A stretch of 25,502 bases of DNA from Clostridiales bacterium (GTDB lineage: Bacteria > Bacillota > Clostridia > Lachnospirales > WRAX01), in contig JAISVU010000420.1 of the NCBI GenBank assembly GCA_031271375.1, forward strand, positions 1-25,502, in the 5' to 3' direction. Below are positions 24,019-25,502 of this stretch, one piece after another. Both the position numbers and the translations under genes were made by a program. How positions within the stretch are numbered: the first letter of the stretch is position 1; each line of letters begins with the position of its first letter. A model generated the notes under the pieces. That model saw only the letters and a program-made list of their open reading frames with translations, was not told where the DNA came from and ran no database searches.

Positions 24019-24689
24019 TTAACCATCTCCGCGTATTTTTCTTCTTGCGCCTTAATAATTTTCGCAACCTTACGGGTGATCGGCAGGACTAGCAATTCGT
24101 ATGCCAATTTAAGCACGACGCTGATACCTATCATAGGCACCATCTCACTGGAGGGAATTATGAATGTAAATGCGATTATAACAAACAACGTTGTATCCAC
24201 AATTGATCCGCCTACCGATGACGCGATAGCCCTTACCCCAAACCCCTTGATCGTGGAGTGGCGTTTTTTCATGTGTCTGAATATTTTATCGTTCACATAG
24301 TCTCCGGCCACATATGAAATGATGCTTGCCAACACGATACGCAGCGAGCTGCCAATAGCGGTTTGGAACGGAGATACGTCAAACCATGCCGGATGCGGCA
24401 AGCGAACCGACAAAATAACGAACAGAGCAAACAACAGATTCATACCCGCCGCGTACCATGTCACCCTTCGAGACCATTTATATCCATATACCTCAGAGAA
24501 TACGTCGGACAGAACATACGTGATTGGGAATGTCAATGTTCCCGCGTCAATTGAAAAAATCCAGAACTGAATCATGTTGTTTGCCAGTATGTTCGACATA
24601 AGCATGAACGAGACGAAAATAACGACTAACACAAGCAACAGGACAGAAACTCTTTTGTCAATGCTTTCTTTGATTTGATCTTTCCCCAT
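24015..24689 (-). CDS. Queuosine precursor transporter, YhhQ/VUT family
   Basis: The family imports queuine or 7-deazaguanine precursors for queuosine in tRNA. The 224-residue protein has about six membrane segments and the family's hallmark segment FPITYVLSDVFSEVYGY (near residues 55-71), followed by RRVTWYAAGMN and the GS(S/L)RI...ASIISYVAGDYVND region. A charged C-terminal tail ends the protein. AGAGGG lies about 5 nt before the ATG. It is 39 bp downstream of the zinc peptidase gene on the same strand and overlaps the SDR gene by ATGA. No preQ1 riboswitch was seen in the short gap before it. No other queuosine gene lies in the window. Confidence 0.9.
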   Translation of the reverse strand: MGKDQIKESIDKRVSVLLLVLVVIFVSFMLMSNILANNMIQFWIFSIDAGTLTFPITYVLSDVFSEVYGYKWSRRVTWYAAGMNLLFALFVILSVRLPHPAWFDVSPFQTAIGSSLRIVLASIISYVAGDYVNDKIFRHMKKRHSTIKGFGVRAIASSVGGSIVDTTLFVIIAFTFIIPSSEMVPMIGISVVLKLAYELLVLPITRKVAKIIKAQEEKYAEMVK

Positions 24690-24728
24690 TTAATCCCTCT
24701 TTCATATGATTAAGAAGTGGCATTTCAA

Positions 24729-25439
24729 TCATCTGCGGCGCGATCCCCTAGACATCAGAACAAGCCTCAGCAGCGTAAGCACCGCTGATAGCGTCGCGGC
24801 GATATATGTCCAAGAAGCGGCGCGGAGAACCTGCTTAACAGGAACCAGCTCGTCCTCGGTAAGTATTCCGTTGGATTCCAGCAGTTCAACGGCCCTGGCG
24901 GAGGCGTTAAACTCGACTGGCAAGGTTATCAGCGAAAGCAGCACGACGGCGGAGAACATCAACAGGCCCACGGTAACGAGAAAGCTGCCCAAACCGCTGT
25001 CCACATTCATATTCATCAATACTATCCCGAGGAATACAATGGGGATCGACAGCTTGGAACCGAAATTGGCCACGCCGACAAAGTTCTGCCTTGCCATAAG
25101 CGGGCCGTATGCCTCGCCATGCTGCAGGGCGTGGCCCGCTTCATGGGCCGCGATGCCCAGGGCTGAAAGGCTCTTCCCGTTCATAACCTCTTTCGACAGG
25201 CGCAGGACTTCGCTGCGTGGGTCGTAATGGTCTGTGAGGGAACCGGGGATTTCTTCAATCGTCATGCTAGTGATACCGCCGGATTCCAGCAGCTTCTGGG
25301 CCGCCTCGGCCCCGGTGAGCCCTTTCTTATTCTCGGTGCGGGAATGTTTCTTGTAGATGGAATGAACCCTAAACTGGGCGTACAGAGAAAAAATCATCGC
25401 CGCAATAGCCAATACATATGTTAGGTTATATAAATCCAT
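24729..25439 (-). CDS. YugP-like zinc-dependent membrane peptidase
   Basis: This is a membrane-embedded neutral metallopeptidase family found widely in Firmicutes (B. subtilis YugP). The 236-residue protein has an N-terminal membrane segment (about 5-22), a cytoplasmic region (EIPGSLTDHYDPRSEVLRLS), the zinc motif AAHEAGHALQH (HExxH), then two hydrophobic helices (about 130-175) and a last one near the C-terminus. Its substrate is unknown. AGGAGG lies 7 nt before the ATG at 25439. Upstream, A+T-rich TATACT repeats at about 25477-25490 could be a -10 element, but a -35 would fall at or outside the window edge. It may be the first gene of a unit with the transporter and SDR genes. Confidence 0.9.
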   Translation of the reverse strand: MDLYNLTYVLAIAAMIFSLYAQFRVHSIYKKHSRTENKKGLTGAEAAQKLLESGGITSMTIEEIPGSLTDHYDPRSEVLRLSKEVMNGKSLSALGIAAHEAGHALQHGEAYGPLMARQNFVGVANFGSKLSIPIVFLGIVLMNMNVDSGLGSFLVTVGLLMFSAVVLLSLITLPVEFNASARAVELLESNGILTEDELVPVKQVLRAASWTYIAATLSAVLTLLRLVLMSRGSRRR

Positions 25440-25502
25440 GACGCCGCCTCCTATCCCTGTCTGTACAAGAATGATCTAGTATAGTATAATATAGAAACAG
25501 TC

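Noticed and set aside
24690..24728. preQ1 riboswitch before the queuosine precursor transporter
   Set aside because: The gap is only 39 bp and lacks the pseudoknot pattern of preQ1 aptamers.

Overview
The window looks like chromosomal DNA from an endospore-forming member of the Clostridia (Bacillota) of moderate G+C. The evidence is a CotS-type spore coat gene, the DUF5711-CvpA gene pair, strong AGGAGG ribosome binding sites with frequent GTG/TTG starts, a Gram-positive set of LCP cell-wall enzyme, type I signal peptidase and SMC, and a bacteriohemerythrin. No tRNA, rRNA, CRISPR array or insertion sequence was found.

Layout. Positions 1-6810 read leftward: a partial cotS-like gene at the edge, an LCP-family cell-wall ligase with its own promoter, a long Lhr-type helicase and a DUF2225 zinc-ribbon protein (the last two joined by an ATGA overlap). 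A divergent promoter drives DUF5711 and cvpA to 8774. Positions 8775-9587 form an accessory patch. It holds a previously unannotated 26-codon holin-like (TxpA/BsrG-type) toxin gene on the minus strand, a convergent promoter and terminator for a probable antisense RNA antitoxin, and a 48-bp direct repeat of the cvpA 3' end on either side. A frameshifted gene remnant follows. Next come a ProC-like oxidoreductase, an ABC-F ATPase preceded by a full attenuator (promoter, 4-codon uORF, antiterminator, terminator), a tail-to-tail msrA, and an exported 5'-nucleotidase.

From 14491 rightward is a housekeeping block: rplS with a leader, lepB, smc, ftsY, a small membrane-anchored protein of unknown function, a pyridoxal/pyridoxine kinase homologue, miaB and bacteriohemerythrin. 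The last four are chained by three ATGA stop/start overlaps. ftsY has no ATG, GTG or TTG at its expected start; a perfect Shine-Dalgarno sequence sits 7 nt before an ATC codon. On the opposite strand, 23368-25439 holds a YugP-like membrane zinc peptidase, a YhhQ-type queuosine precursor transporter and an SDR oxidoreductase; the last two overlap and look more A+T-rich than their neighbours.

The strongest candidates for new biology are the type I toxin-antitoxin module inserted between two copies of the cvpA tail, the ABC-F attenuator, and the apparent AUC start of ftsY. All functional names come from reading motifs by eye; no database search was run.
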